Below are positions 1-9,080 of a DNA stretch of 48,617 nucleotides, piece by piece. The stretch comes from Chitinophagaceae bacterium. Its GTDB lineage: Bacteria > Bacteroidota > Bacteroidia > Chitinophagales > Chitinophagaceae. Positions within the stretch are counted from its first letter, which is position 1. Every line of letters starts with the position of its first letter. Position numbers and translations under genes: made by a program. The DNA lies in assembly GCA_025360525.1 (NCBI GenBank), contig JANYCA010000114.1, forward strand, positions 1 through 48,617, in the 5' to 3' direction. The notes under the pieces were generated by a model that saw nothing but the letters and a program-made list of their open reading frames with translations, was not told the DNA's origin and did not search any database.

Positions 1-572
1 TATCAACCAATTTTAATAACTGGCTTAAAATCGGCTGACCGACTAATTTTATCTCTGTATTTTTGCTCATGTTGTTTTTAGGTGTTGCAACCACAAAATA
101 CAACTTGAGTAGGTGGTTTAGGCTACCTACTCCTTTTTAGATAATTTTTATCAATAAATTTTGTCGGTTAGTAGTGATTTATTATTTTATTTTTAGGATT
201 AATTATTTAGTTCGGTAAGTCAATATGGTGAATAGTCAGTCACTATTTTCTTTTTTTTCCTGATAAAAAAAAGAAACAAAAAAAATCAAGGCTGCATAAA
301 AAAGGCTAAAAATTTAAATGTTTGTCTAAAATGAAATTAGCTCGAGCTTCGAAATATTCCCGAGCAAATGTGCAACTTACCGGCTAAAAGCAAATCCAGT
401 CATTGGTAACACCAATTTCATTTCTTAACGACAATCATTTAAATTTTCTTAACGCCTTTTTTATGAGGCCGGTCCTAAACTTGCCAACTAAATAATTTAA
501 TCCTATTTATTTTAATCAGAATTTCTTAATAAATCATTCATATAAAATTTTTAAACTAAACGATACATATTC
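1..572. other. Intergenic region with dispersed element copy 1
   Basis: No credible gene is seen here. Bases 1-240 are AT-rich and hold nothing I recognise. From about 247 to 470 lies copy 1 of the dispersed palindromic element described separately. The last 100 bases before the rhodanese start are AT-rich and probably hold its promoter, but no clear box stands out. Confidence 0.6.
247..470. repeat. Dispersed palindromic element, copy 1
   Basis: A 12-bp hairpin with a 6-nt loop (247-258 pairing with 265-276, loop CCTGAT) is followed by a long imperfect terminal inverted repeat. The left arm is about 290-338 and the right arm about 414-470, enclosing some 75 bases of unrelated centre. Both arms carry CATAAAAAAGGC, TTTAAATG and ATGAAATT in mirrored order. 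The right arm is slightly longer because of small insertions (GTTAAG against TAA). The same architecture recurs at 23349-23600 with differences matched in both arms. No transposase is encoded inside. It resembles a MITE or REP-type element; whether it moves or is transcribed is unknown. Confidence 0.8.
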
Positions 573-881
573 ATGAACACCATTACTGCCGAAGCTTTAA
601 AAGCAAGAATTGATGCCGGAGAAAAACTACACATTTTGGATGTAAGAGAACCGCATGAAAATGCTGAATTTAATATTGGGGGTATATTATTACCATTGGG
701 CAAAGTACAGACCCTGCAAATTGATGAAATAGATGACCTGAAAAACGAAGAAGTGATTGTATATTGCCGCAGTGGCAACCGTAGCGGACAGGCCTGTTAT
801 ATTTTAGAGGCTTCCGGCTTTACCAATGTTACCAATTTAACAGGCGGCATGCTGGATTGGCAAGCGAAGTTTACCGGGTAA
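573..881 (+). CDS. Rhodanese-like domain protein, single domain
   Basis: This is a 102-residue protein consisting of one rhodanese domain. The LDVREPHE segment (about 22-29) is the usual N-terminal rhodanese signature. The active-site loop CRSGNRS begins at Cys65, the residue expected to carry persulfide. GGMLDW near the end is the typical closing motif of the family. No signal peptide is visible, so it should be cytoplasmic. Family members transfer sulfur from thiosulfate or similar donors to cyanide, thioredoxin or other acceptors; the real acceptor cannot be read from sequence. It stands alone on this strand and converges with the alpha-2-macroglobulin gene, with a hairpin terminator between them. 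Confidence 0.93.
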   Translation: MNTITAEALKARIDAGEKLHILDVREPHENAEFNIGGILLPLGKVQTLQIDEIDDLKNEEVIVYCRSGNRSGQACYILEASGFTNVTNLTGGMLDWQAKFTG

Positions 882-972
882 ATTGCCCTCCGGCCTAAAT
901 GTGAACTTTGGTCACAAAAAATTTGACGTTTATTTATTTTTCTGACGGCTTGGTTTGTTAAATACAAAAAAA

Positions 973-1010
973 TCTTGTACCTACAGATTTATAAACCTGT
1001 AGGTGCAAGA
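973..1010. terminator. Bidirectional hairpin terminator between rhodanese and alpha-2-macroglobulin genes
   Basis: TCTTGTACCTACAG (973-986) pairs with CTGTAGGTGCAAGA (997-1010), leaving one T/G wobble and a 10-nt loop. On the minus strand the stem is followed directly by seven U, an ideal intrinsic terminator for the macroglobulin gene that stops at 1079. On the plus strand the tail is weaker (CUUUUG) but may serve the rhodanese gene. Confidence 0.8.
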
Positions 1011-1044
1011 CTTTTGATGAAAAGTTTACAGCACCAATAACATA

Positions 1045-1074
1045 CACCTGCCTTGTTCCCCTTTGGGGTTAGGT
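1045..1074. repeat. GC-rich nested palindrome (CCCCTTTGGGG family)
   Basis: CACCT ... CCCCTTTGGGG ... AGGTG forms a nested palindrome just beyond the stop codon of the macroglobulin gene. It shares its core with palindromes found inside that gene and before panB, so it looks like a member of a dispersed palindrome family rather than a dedicated terminator. Confidence 0.55.
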
Positions 1075-1078
1075 GCAT

Positions 1079-4000
1079 TTATTCTACCTCCACTCTTATT
1101 CCTTCGCTGTTACTCGTAAACTCCGGTGCATACATGCACTGAATACTGGTAATGCCATTGCTGAAATTTCCTGTATGCGTTACAAAAACTGGATACTCAA
1201 AAACATAGGTTCCTTTATTTAGCCAGCTAAAAAAGAAGCTGGTGCTGGCGTCTTTGGTGCTTTCATAGTATCCCAGACCACCCTGGTATTTATATCCGCT
1301 GAGCACATTAACAGGTTCCATGCATGCCGCCCTCATGTCTTTCATATGCACATATTCCATATCCCTGTCTACCCTTAATTCGATTCTTACTTTTACTTTA
1401 TCACCAACTTTTAAAACAGCTCCATCTTCAATGCCTTGTAGTACCGGACCCTTGTCTGATTTTTTTTCTACAAACAATTTTTTGGTAAGTTTTAACGGTG
1501 TTGATGAAGAAGTGATTTTATCGAGGTCTTCAAAGTATTGCCAATAAATAGCCCCCCAACCTCCCAAAGGGGGGCTTTTGGTGTCCGCTGATTGTAGGGT
1601 GACTTCTATATTTCCCATTTCCGGTTTTAAATCCTTGCCATCAATTCTATTTTTGAAATAGCCGGTGCCAGCTGCAGTTCCCCCGTCCCCTGAAGGGGTG
1701 TTTTTATTGCCACTTGGTTCGTTACTGTTTATAGTGACTGTGCCTAATTTTATACTCACTTCTTTCTCAGTATTTAAAAGTGAATTGGCTGAATTTTCTC
1801 CTTTGGGATTACTCAATAAAAGCGCATAACAAGCTTCTGCAGTGGCTTTGGTGGTTTTCCAGTTTTGGGTTTGCTTTTGTTTCAATAACCATGTTTTTAA
1901 ATCGGCAATGGTGCCGGCATCACCATCAATATCTGTAAATGCTTCTATCATCATTGCCTGGCTTTCGATAGGGGCCTGGTGCCAGTAATAGCCCCCGCCA
2001 TTTGCCCAATCTTTCCAGTACATGCCCAGCTCTGCATTGTTGATGGAGTTTTCTTTGAGCGATTTGATGATGGCGATTGGAGTGTTTTTAATTTTTTTCT
2101 CAGTTTTAGCCATTGGGAATAATCTGTGGTGCGCCAATGCAATCATCCCCTGCATGTACTTGCTTTGTTGCAACCAATATTTTTCACTTTGATTTATATA
2201 ATAAGAAAATGCTTTGCCAATAGATGTGTTAGCTTCCTTATCAATGAAAAAACTACGCATGTATAAATACTGAATGGCTGTAAAACCAAGGTTGTTTTTG
2301 CTTAATTCTATTTTGTGTTTAACCAGGTAGTTGTAATCTTCCTTTATTTTTTCATCAAGATAAACAAGTGCTTTGTCAACAACAGGTTCGATTGCTTCGT
2401 AGTCTTTTGCGTTTATGGCTTTGAGCTTACGCAAATGCCCAATACCAGTGATGATATACTGGGTGATGTATCGGTCATCTGGCCCGCCTTTAAACCATAC
2501 GAAACCTCCATTAGGAGCCTGCATTTCTGTAAGTTTTGCAAAAGCTTTTCCCTGTTCAGTACCCAATTTTATCTCATCAAACAACAATGCAATATTTCTC
2601 TTTTGCTGTGCTTCATTTTGAGCATTGAGTACCCACGGAGTTTCTAGTAAGAGTGCAGCTTTTAGTTCCTCGTTTTTTTGCAGATTACTTAATAAGGCCA
2701 CAGTGTCTGTGATCTTCCATTTTTCAAATACTGCTTTTATTTTGGGGTTTGAATTTGAAACAAATGATGCCAGGGTATTGGCATAATACCTGGTGAATAT
2801 TTGATCTGCACACTCGTAACGAGGCTCCATTAAATAGGGTAGCGCCTGCACGGCATACCACACCGGGTTACTGCTGTATTCCACTGTAAGTGCATGGTTG
2901 ACAATGGTTTCGCTGGTGCCACTTTTTAATAATTTTTCAAACTTAAAATTCTTGGTGTCGGTGTTGCGTAAATTAATGGGCATGCTTTCTGTAACCAACA
3001 TGCGATTGGTTAAAATGGGGAGGGACATTTCCTCTCCATCAGAAAAACCAGCATCCTCTGCAACAGCATTATTGGATGCCTTTGCTATGATACGATAGGT
3101 AAGTGCGCTGTTGAAATTAAAAGGAATTTCTACCGGAAAGTTGATAGCTGCACTTTGCCCTGCTGCAACTGTAAAATATTGATTTGGGAAAATATTTTTA
3201 AACCAACCATCCACCGGTTTATTGGAAGCTGCATCCATTAGCTCAAGGGTGGCGGTGCCCGTTAGTTCACTGTCGCTGAGGTTAATTACTTTGGCACTAA
3301 ATTCCATGCGGTCGCCTTCTCTCATAAACCTTGGCGCATTGGGCTGCACCATCAGTGGTTTTTGTGTTACCAGTGTTTTTTCCAGGTAGCCGCTTGATGC
3401 ATTTTTTGTGTGCGCCAGCGTCATCAGTTTCCATTGCGTTAATGCCTCAGGAATGGTGAAACTGAACGATACATTACCTACTGCGTCTGTTGTTAAATCT
3501 GGATAGAAGAAGGCTGTTTCGCTAAAGTTTTTACGGATTTGTAAGGGAACATTTTCTGTTTCTGTTTTGGAGATAGTAATTATGGTGTCCGCATTTAATG
3601 TTTTCTTTTTTGAAATATTTACTCCTGCAACTTTTCCTTGTAACATATCACCTTCAGCAACATTCAGCGTTGCTCCCGAAATATCATTGCTTTTTTCTAA
3701 AGTCGCCGCTCCTCTAATCCTTAATTGATAACGCCTATCTTGCATCTCATCTTTAAAAGCTAAAAGCCTGTCATAAGTTTTAGACTGTGTTGCTAAATAA
3801 TTACCGAAACTCATATTGAACTCATCTGTGCCAATGCTGCCAAATCCACTTTCATTCCATTGTATAGCGCTGTAGATTTCGGGCCAGATATTGATTGAAT
3901 TCCATCCATGCATTTTAAACTGGTCAAGGCTTGCATCGTACATGGCAACCAGCATTTCTGCTGCAAGTTTTTCTCCCTTGTTACCGCTGATGGTTGCAGT

Positions 4001-7000
4001 CCATTTGTCTTTGGCGCCTGGCAATAATTTATCTCTGAAAGTGCTATAATTAATGGTGAGTTCTTTGTTGTTCCAGGGTATATTTATTCTTTCGTCGCCT
4101 TTATAAACCCGGTTGTTTTTTACGAAAATATAATTGATGGCCATACCACCTCTGTCTTGCTCCGTAATGGTTTCAAATGAACTAACCGGCTGTGTTGATT
4201 GGATGGTTTTAAAGGAAGTAACGGGCAGCTGGTTAATTTTGCTCACCGTTTGTATCAGCCATATTTTATTAAAGCTGGTCTTAAAATCATACTGGATTTT
4301 TTCGCCCGGCTCGGCAACTGGTTTGCTTAAATTAAAGGTGAAAGGCTCATTGGTTTCGGATGTTGCTTGATCATCGCCGGTCAGCAAAATGTATTTCTCC
4401 GCCTTTACTTCTTCTCCATATTTATCTTTTGTTAGCGCCAGAATTTTATACCATCCAGCCTTTATTTTATTTTTACCCATTGCTGATTCATCATCCTTTA
4501 TTGACCATTGCCGGTTACTACTGTCTGTTCGTTCAAAAACTTTATCTCCTTCGGGATAGTTTTTAATTTCGTTTTCATTTTTATAAATATCATACGGAAA
4601 ATAGAGGTAGTACTCCTCTTTGCTCATCACAAACTGATCCGGCTGTTGCCAATATCTTTCCCTGAAAATTTTACCAGGACTTTTCACTTGTTGAATGCTA
4701 ACGGTAACGTTGGTTTTTTCTTCAATATCATTAACGTTTGTACTTCTTATCAATATATTTTTAAAACTGTCAACCGGTATTTTATCAGCAATTTTTATTT
4801 CCAGTTTTAGTGCCTGGTAAGCTACAGTTACTGTAGTTGTTGTACTTCTTGTTTCTCCATTTATATCAGTAACATCAGCGCTTACTTCGTAGTTGAAAGT
4901 TGGTTGGTCTTTTTTGTCGATACTTTCATCTGGCAGTGCCTTAAAATGAATACGGAATTCACCGTTTGCATTGGTGGTTGCATCACCATTGGTAATCTCC
5001 ACTTCTTCCCTGTTTCGGAAGGGGTACCCGCCAGGTTTTCTGTAACTGGTATATCCCCACCAAATGGGGTATTGTATGGTGCGGACCACCCTGTATTTTA
5101 CAGCAGCTCCGTCAATATTATTACCTGCATATCCTTTCACAATAGCTGTTTCAGCTATGCTGTCGTTTATCCTGTAGGTGCCTTTTGGCTTTTGCACATC
5201 TACCAAAAATGTTGGGCGCTTATATTCTTCAACGCTAAAATATTTTACGCCATCGGTCGTGGTGTCCTGTATGCTGAAATTGCCGTTGAGGATGGCTTCC
5301 GGTAACTTAAAACTGCCACTGTAGGAACCATATTCGTTGGTGGTTACTTTTAGTTCTTTTATTGTTTGTTCGTTGGCATCTTTCAACTGAATAGCGGTAG
5401 TAAGGTTGGGCACCACGCTGCTTTTACCTGCATCCTTTTGCTGTTGCACAACAATGCCTTTAAAAAAGATGGTTTGACCCGGCCGGTAAATACTTCTATC
5501 CATAAATAACCAGGTGGTGGGTTTGGTCTTTTCTTGCGGGTAAATATTGTTGTAATAATTATTGCTGTAGTTGTTTTCCAGCAAGTGTAGTTCGTCATTT
5601 GCAGTGGTAATCTGCAGGGTGATATTCCTGTTTTCTTTTGCACTGGCCAATATAAAATGGCCGTTGTTATCGCTGGTATATGTTTCTGCTTTTTTGTTTT
5701 CATAGTTGCTGTTATTGTAGTTGTATTTGTTTTCCCACACCTGTACTTTGGCATTGGGCAGCGGCATCCCTGTTTCCCGGTGCAGCAGGTAATAATCGTT
5801 GCCGGTATTTATGCTGGCTATGTTGCTGACATAAATAACCTGTTTGGCCAAACTGTTTTTTGCCAGTGAAAATGTATTGTCGAGGCTGGCCAATAAATAA
5901 TAAGTGCCATTGCCAATTGCTTCTGTTTTTATTTCTGCAGCATGCGGCATAAAATCTTTTGGATCGGCCATGGCTACCTGCCAGCTTTTAACAGGTGTTA
6001 AACCTACCATGCGCTGCCACATTTTGTTATCTTCGTTTTTTTCTAATTTTTTAATTTCGTCATTACTGGTTTTTATAATCCTGAAATAAACAATGGGTGC
6101 ATTTTTATATTTAACCAACGAACGAAAAGGCTGGTAAGGCAGGTTTACTTTTTCGGTTTCCATTTGCAGCATCGGTTGCAGAATGGTTTGTATTAAGTTG
6201 GCAGCGTTAATGCCACCTTCACTTTTTGGGAATTTTGCGTAAGTAATATCACAGAGTTCTTTTGCTCTTTTTATTTCGTATTGATGAGGATTGTCGCTGT
6301 TTTCGTCCCGATGCTGAATTCCCTTATTATAATAAACAGCTGCCCGCAGGTACATGGCTTGCGCCGATGCAGGATTGGTAGCGTATTTTTCTTCAATATT
6401 TCTTAATGCAGCTTCGTACAGCTGCTCTTTATTGCTCATTACGCCGTACTGGTAAACAAATTTTAATCGAATGAGATCGGCATCCAGCAAGGCATCCGGC
6501 TTACGGTCGTTCATATGAAACTGCAGCATATCCTGTAACAACCGTATGGCATGGAGCTGCAGTGAAGCAGTGTCTTGCGTAGTAAATTTTGTGGCAATAA
6601 AAATAGCTGCATCAGCAAATATCTTTTCGTCTTTTAATGTAAACTGATAAGCAGGTTTTCTGAGATCGTTTTCATCTGTGGTAAAATATTGCAATGCACG
6701 GTGTGCTAAAAAATCGAAGAGGGAGGGACGCAACTCTCTCGTATTTTCACCTTTCACCAAAATGGGTTCAAATGCTATAAGTGGGGTAGTTTTAAGCAAC
6801 GCATTATTTTGCAAACTAGCTTTGTATAAGCCGGTAATTGTTTGGTGTAGTTTATCCAGGCTCCATGTATTGATGTCGTTGCTTTTTTCTGCTTCAAGTT
6901 TGGTGCGGTTATATAATTTCCAGCGGTTATTTTGTAAATACTGCCAAAACATTTCTGCCTGCATGCTTTGCAAAATATTTTTTGCAGGTGCCGTTGCTTT

Positions 7001-7291
7001 GGCAACTAAAGTATCTACAAAAAAAATATTGTTCTCCCTGCTGTTTTCTTCTATCATATTCCGGTAGCGGATCAGGTACATGCAAGCCTTTATTTGCTGT
7101 GCATCATTATTGTTTTTTATTGCCAGTTTGTAGATGGTATTTACTTCTGCCTGTGCCGTTTTAGTGAGACCTTTTATTTCGGCTGCCTCCACGTTTTTCC
7201 AGTTGGTATTGTAGTTGTCAGTTATCTGTGCCATGGTACCAGAGAATATTGCCAGCCCAAGTAGCCAAAGCAATAATTTTTTATACATCAT
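1079..7291 (-). CDS. Large alpha-2-macroglobulin family protein
   Basis: This 2070-residue protein starts with a signal peptide (about 1-22, hydrophobic WLLGLAIFSGTMA) and no lipobox cysteine, so it should be exported but not lipidated. The first 450 residues are helical and rich in Ala, Leu and Tyr. The macroglobulin MG domain signature YRPGQTIFFKG lies near residue 600, and the central family block SETAFFYPDLTTDAVGNVSF follows much later. The thioester segment reads YECADQ, with Cys1494 and Gln1497 present but Asp in place of the usual Glu of CxEQ. A short LQGKVAGVNI stretch (about 1217-1226) resembles the TonB-plug signature of SusC-type receptors. Two palindromic inserts appear to encode PSGDGG (about 1865) and SPPLGGWGA (about 1905). 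Bacterial family members are thought to trap proteases in the periplasm or at the surface; that role is inferred here. Confidence 0.92.
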   Translation of the reverse strand: MMYKKLLLWLLGLAIFSGTMAQITDNYNTNWKNVEAAEIKGLTKTAQAEVNTIYKLAIKNNNDAQQIKACMYLIRYRNMIEENSRENNIFFVDTLVAKATAPAKNILQSMQAEMFWQYLQNNRWKLYNRTKLEAEKSNDINTWSLDKLHQTITGLYKASLQNNALLKTTPLIAFEPILVKGENTRELRPSLFDFLAHRALQYFTTDENDLRKPAYQFTLKDEKIFADAAIFIATKFTTQDTASLQLHAIRLLQDMLQFHMNDRKPDALLDADLIRLKFVYQYGVMSNKEQLYEAALRNIEEKYATNPASAQAMYLRAAVYYNKGIQHRDENSDNPHQYEIKRAKELCDITYAKFPKSEGGINAANLIQTILQPMLQMETEKVNLPYQPFRSLVKYKNAPIVYFRIIKTSNDEIKKLEKNEDNKMWQRMVGLTPVKSWQVAMADPKDFMPHAAEIKTEAIGNGTYYLLASLDNTFSLAKNSLAKQVIYVSNIASINTGNDYYLLHRETGMPLPNAKVQVWENKYNYNNSNYENKKAETYTSDNNGHFILASAKENRNITLQITTANDELHLLENNYSNNYYNNIYPQEKTKPTTWLFMDRSIYRPGQTIFFKGIVVQQQKDAGKSSVVPNLTTAIQLKDANEQTIKELKVTTNEYGSYSGSFKLPEAILNGNFSIQDTTTDGVKYFSVEEYKRPTFLVDVQKPKGTYRINDSIAETAIVKGYAGNNIDGAAVKYRVVRTIQYPIWWGYTSYRKPGGYPFRNREEVEITNGDATTNANGEFRIHFKALPDESIDKKDQPTFNYEVSADVTDINGETRSTTTTVTVAYQALKLEIKIADKIPVDSFKNILIRSTNVNDIEEKTNVTVSIQQVKSPGKIFRERYWQQPDQFVMSKEEYYLYFPYDIYKNENEIKNYPEGDKVFERTDSSNRQWSIKDDESAMGKNKIKAGWYKILALTKDKYGEEVKAEKYILLTGDDQATSETNEPFTFNLSKPVAEPGEKIQYDFKTSFNKIWLIQTVSKINQLPVTSFKTIQSTQPVSSFETITEQDRGGMAINYIFVKNNRVYKGDERINIPWNNKELTINYSTFRDKLLPGAKDKWTATISGNKGEKLAAEMLVAMYDASLDQFKMHGWNSINIWPEIYSAIQWNESGFGSIGTDEFNMSFGNYLATQSKTYDRLLAFKDEMQDRRYQLRIRGAATLEKSNDISGATLNVAEGDMLQGKVAGVNISKKKTLNADTIITISKTETENVPLQIRKNFSETAFFYPDLTTDAVGNVSFSFTIPEALTQWKLMTLAHTKNASSGYLEKTLVTQKPLMVQPNAPRFMREGDRMEFSAKVINLSDSELTGTATLELMDAASNKPVDGWFKNIFPNQYFTVAAGQSAAINFPVEIPFNFNSALTYRIIAKASNNAVAEDAGFSDGEEMSLPILTNRMLVTESMPINLRNTDTKNFKFEKLLKSGTSETIVNHALTVEYSSNPVWYAVQALPYLMEPRYECADQIFTRYYANTLASFVSNSNPKIKAVFEKWKITDTVALLSNLQKNEELKAALLLETPWVLNAQNEAQQKRNIALLFDEIKLGTEQGKAFAKLTEMQAPNGGFVWFKGGPDDRYITQYIITGIGHLRKLKAINAKDYEAIEPVVDKALVYLDEKIKEDYNYLVKHKIELSKNNLGFTAIQYLYMRSFFIDKEANTSIGKAFSYYINQSEKYWLQQSKYMQGMIALAHHRLFPMAKTEKKIKNTPIAIIKSLKENSINNAELGMYWKDWANGGGYYWHQAPIESQAMMIEAFTDIDGDAGTIADLKTWLLKQKQTQNWKTTKATAEACYALLLSNPKGENSANSLLNTEKEVSIKLGTVTINSNEPSGNKNTPSGDGGTAAGTGYFKNRIDGKDLKPEMGNIEVTLQSADTKSPPLGGWGAIYWQYFEDLDKITSSSTPLKLTKKLFVEKKSDKGPVLQGIEDGAVLKVGDKVKVRIELRVDRDMEYVHMKDMRAACMEPVNVLSGYKYQGGLGYYESTKDASTSFFFSWLNKGTYVFEYPVFVTHTGNFSNGITSIQCMYAPEFTSNSEGIRVEVE
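1550..1576. repeat. Palindromic element inside the alpha-2-macroglobulin coding sequence (copy a)
   Basis: AGCCCCCC (1550-1557) pairs with GGGGGGCT (1569-1576) around a CTCCCAAAGGG core. The reverse complement reads in frame as SPPLGGWGA. The same arrangement (CCCTTTGGG, a few bases, then GGGGGCT) occurs between genes at 33344-33369. Confidence 0.6.
1680..1700. repeat. Palindromic element inside the alpha-2-macroglobulin coding sequence (copy b)
   Basis: CCCCTGAAGGGG is a palindrome of 4-bp arms extended by flanking T/A, about 110 bases from copy a. It is translated as the low-complexity segment NTPSGDGGT. It looks like a second, shorter member of the same family. Confidence 0.45.
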
Positions 7292-7712
7292 AATGAAAGG
7301 ATTTAAATTACAAGATACAATTTGTTATGTTGTTTGAATAGTTGATTAATTAATCGATGGATGAGAAATTCAGCAGTATTACATAAACCAGCTTGCGAAA
7401 TTTTAAAAGAATGCTGGAAATTGCATTTGAGGAAATATTAAAAATTTAGTCTAATTAATTTTGTTTGAATAATTGTTAACAAAGAAGCCTCATCTGCCAT
7501 TAAAAAGCAGTTTGTTAAGGATGCATTTATAGTTTGATTTTTAATTGTCATCGGAGAGCAAGGCCTTTTTCTTCGTAACTTATTCGTACTCATTTGTACT
7601 TTTTTTAAAATTCCGAATTAACATAATTTTTATATTATATATTCGTTTATGCTATTTAATGGCAAAGGAGAATTGATGACTTGGGGCAAACATTTATTTA
7701 ATTTTTATTCAG
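7292..7712. other. Divergent intergenic region between macroglobulin and GH/GT2 locus
   Basis: About 420 AT-rich bases separate two divergent genes and must hold both promoters. A good AGGAG sequence (7666-7670) precedes an ATG at 7676 that is out of frame with the hydrolase gene (see findings). No terminator or known operator was recognised. Confidence 0.5.
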
Positions 7713-9080
7713 TTGAAAAAAATCATTTTAAAACAAAATACAATCCGTTTATTGCTTTTGAGAATGCTGGCAGTTGGTTTTGTATTGGCACTGTTGGCTT
7801 TATTATTTGTTTATGTTAATAAGGGGCCGGCCAACAACAGTAACTACAGCGGACCGAGGAAAGTTGTAATCAAGAAAGGAGATAATCGTTATAATTTCTA
7901 TGTCGATGGTAAGCCATTTATTGTAAAAGGCGGATCAGGTTATACCCATTTGGCAGAATTAGCAGCCAGTGGTGGTAATACCGTCAGTTGCTGGGATACT
8001 TCAAAATTTGCTCGTTTGCTGGATGATGCCTTGCAACATCATCTATATGTAATTGCTGGGCTTGATATACCCGGTGGCGAAAATGATGATTTCTATAAAA
8101 ACGAAGCAAAAGTGTCCGCTCTATTCAATAAATGCCAAACTTTGGTAGTTAGGTACAAAGATCATCCTGCTTTGCTGGCCTGGGGCCTGGGTAATGAGTT
8201 AAAGATGCCGTTTTCGTTTACTACCAGTCCTTATTATAAAACATACAACCGGTTGTTAACCATGATGCACAGCCTTGATCCCAATCATCCTGTGTCCACA
8301 GCTGTTATAAATATCCCTAAAAAAGGGATGCTTAATATTCAATGGAGAATACCCGCCTTAGACTTTATTTCATTAAATATGTACAGTAGCATTAAGACGA
8401 TTCAAGATGACCTTGCCACAATAAAATTAATTTGGAAAGGGCCTTACCTGGTCGGCGAGTGGGCGCCCAAAGGTGGCTGGGAGGCGGAAACAATTACCTG
8501 GCAGGCACCAATTGAAAATACCAGTACAAAAAAGGCAGAAGAGTATGCTTTATTTTACAAACAGCATATGCCGGTGAAGGATCCTCGGTTTTTAGGCTCC
8601 ATAACCTTCTATTGGGGTTACCGGCAGGAATATACACCCACCTGGTATAGCATTTTTAATGAAAATGGAGCGCCAAATGAAACAATGGAAGCCCTTAGTG
8701 ATTGCTGGAACGATACAAAAACGGTTCATGTTTCACCAAGGTTAAAATATATGCTGTTTGATGATTTGGGGGCAGCCGATAATATCATTGTAAGCCCCGG
8801 AACCATGCACAAAGCCCGGTTGTTATTTGATGGATCCCAACCTACCGATTCCCTCAGGTATTGCTGGGAAATATTAAATGAAGATTGGGTAACCTGGGGA
8901 AGCACATGGAATAATTTTAAAAAACCTAAGGCTGAAATAGGGCTGGTAACTGATAGTACTTTACAGAATCCTTTTTTTAAAACACCTGATAAAGAAGGGC
9001 CTTACAGGATTTATATAACAGTATTTAATTCCAACGGTTATTGCGCTACTGCCAACACACCCTTTTATGTAGTAAATTAA
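7713..9080 (+). CDS. Membrane-anchored glycoside hydrolase with TIM barrel (GH2/GH5 clan-A-like)
   Basis: This 455-residue protein begins with a lysine-rich tip and one membrane segment (about 11-36), so the enzyme should sit in the periplasm tethered to the inner membrane. FYVDGKPFIVKG (about 62-73) is the opening typical of GH2-type barrels. WGLGNEL supplies the likely acid/base Glu162, and YLVGEW the likely nucleophile Glu249. Residues 340-455 look like a beta-sandwich domain. The start used is TTG; an in-frame stop lies at 7677-7679, so no ATG upstream in this frame is available. Its stop overlaps the ATG of the GT2 gene (TAATG), which implies translational coupling. It probably trims or releases the glycan made by that synthase. 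Exact GH family and substrate are not certain. Confidence 0.8.
   Translation: MKKIILKQNTIRLLLLRMLAVGFVLALLALLFVYVNKGPANNSNYSGPRKVVIKKGDNRYNFYVDGKPFIVKGGSGYTHLAELAASGGNTVSCWDTSKFARLLDDALQHHLYVIAGLDIPGGENDDFYKNEAKVSALFNKCQTLVVRYKDHPALLAWGLGNELKMPFSFTTSPYYKTYNRLLTMMHSLDPNHPVSTAVINIPKKGMLNIQWRIPALDFISLNMYSSIKTIQDDLATIKLIWKGPYLVGEWAPKGGWEAETITWQAPIENTSTKKAEEYALFYKQHMPVKDPRFLGSITFYWGYRQEYTPTWYSIFNENGAPNETMEALSDCWNDTKTVHVSPRLKYMLFDDLGAADNIIVSPGTMHKARLLFDGSQPTDSLRYCWEILNEDWVTWGSTWNNFKKPKAEIGLVTDSTLQNPFFKTPDKEGPYRIYITVFNSNGYCATANTPFYVVN

Noticed and set aside
4904..5305. Plus-strand ORFs inside the alpha-2-macroglobulin gene (this one and others such as 2315-2647 and 6678-7067)
   Set aside because: They are reverse-frame shadows of a gene with clear domain content; low-complexity or hydrophobic translations without family matches.
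7676..7830. Short plus-strand ORF with a good SD just before the hydrolase gene
   Set aside because: It overlaps the hydrolase in another frame and has no recognisable content; kept only as a question about the start site.
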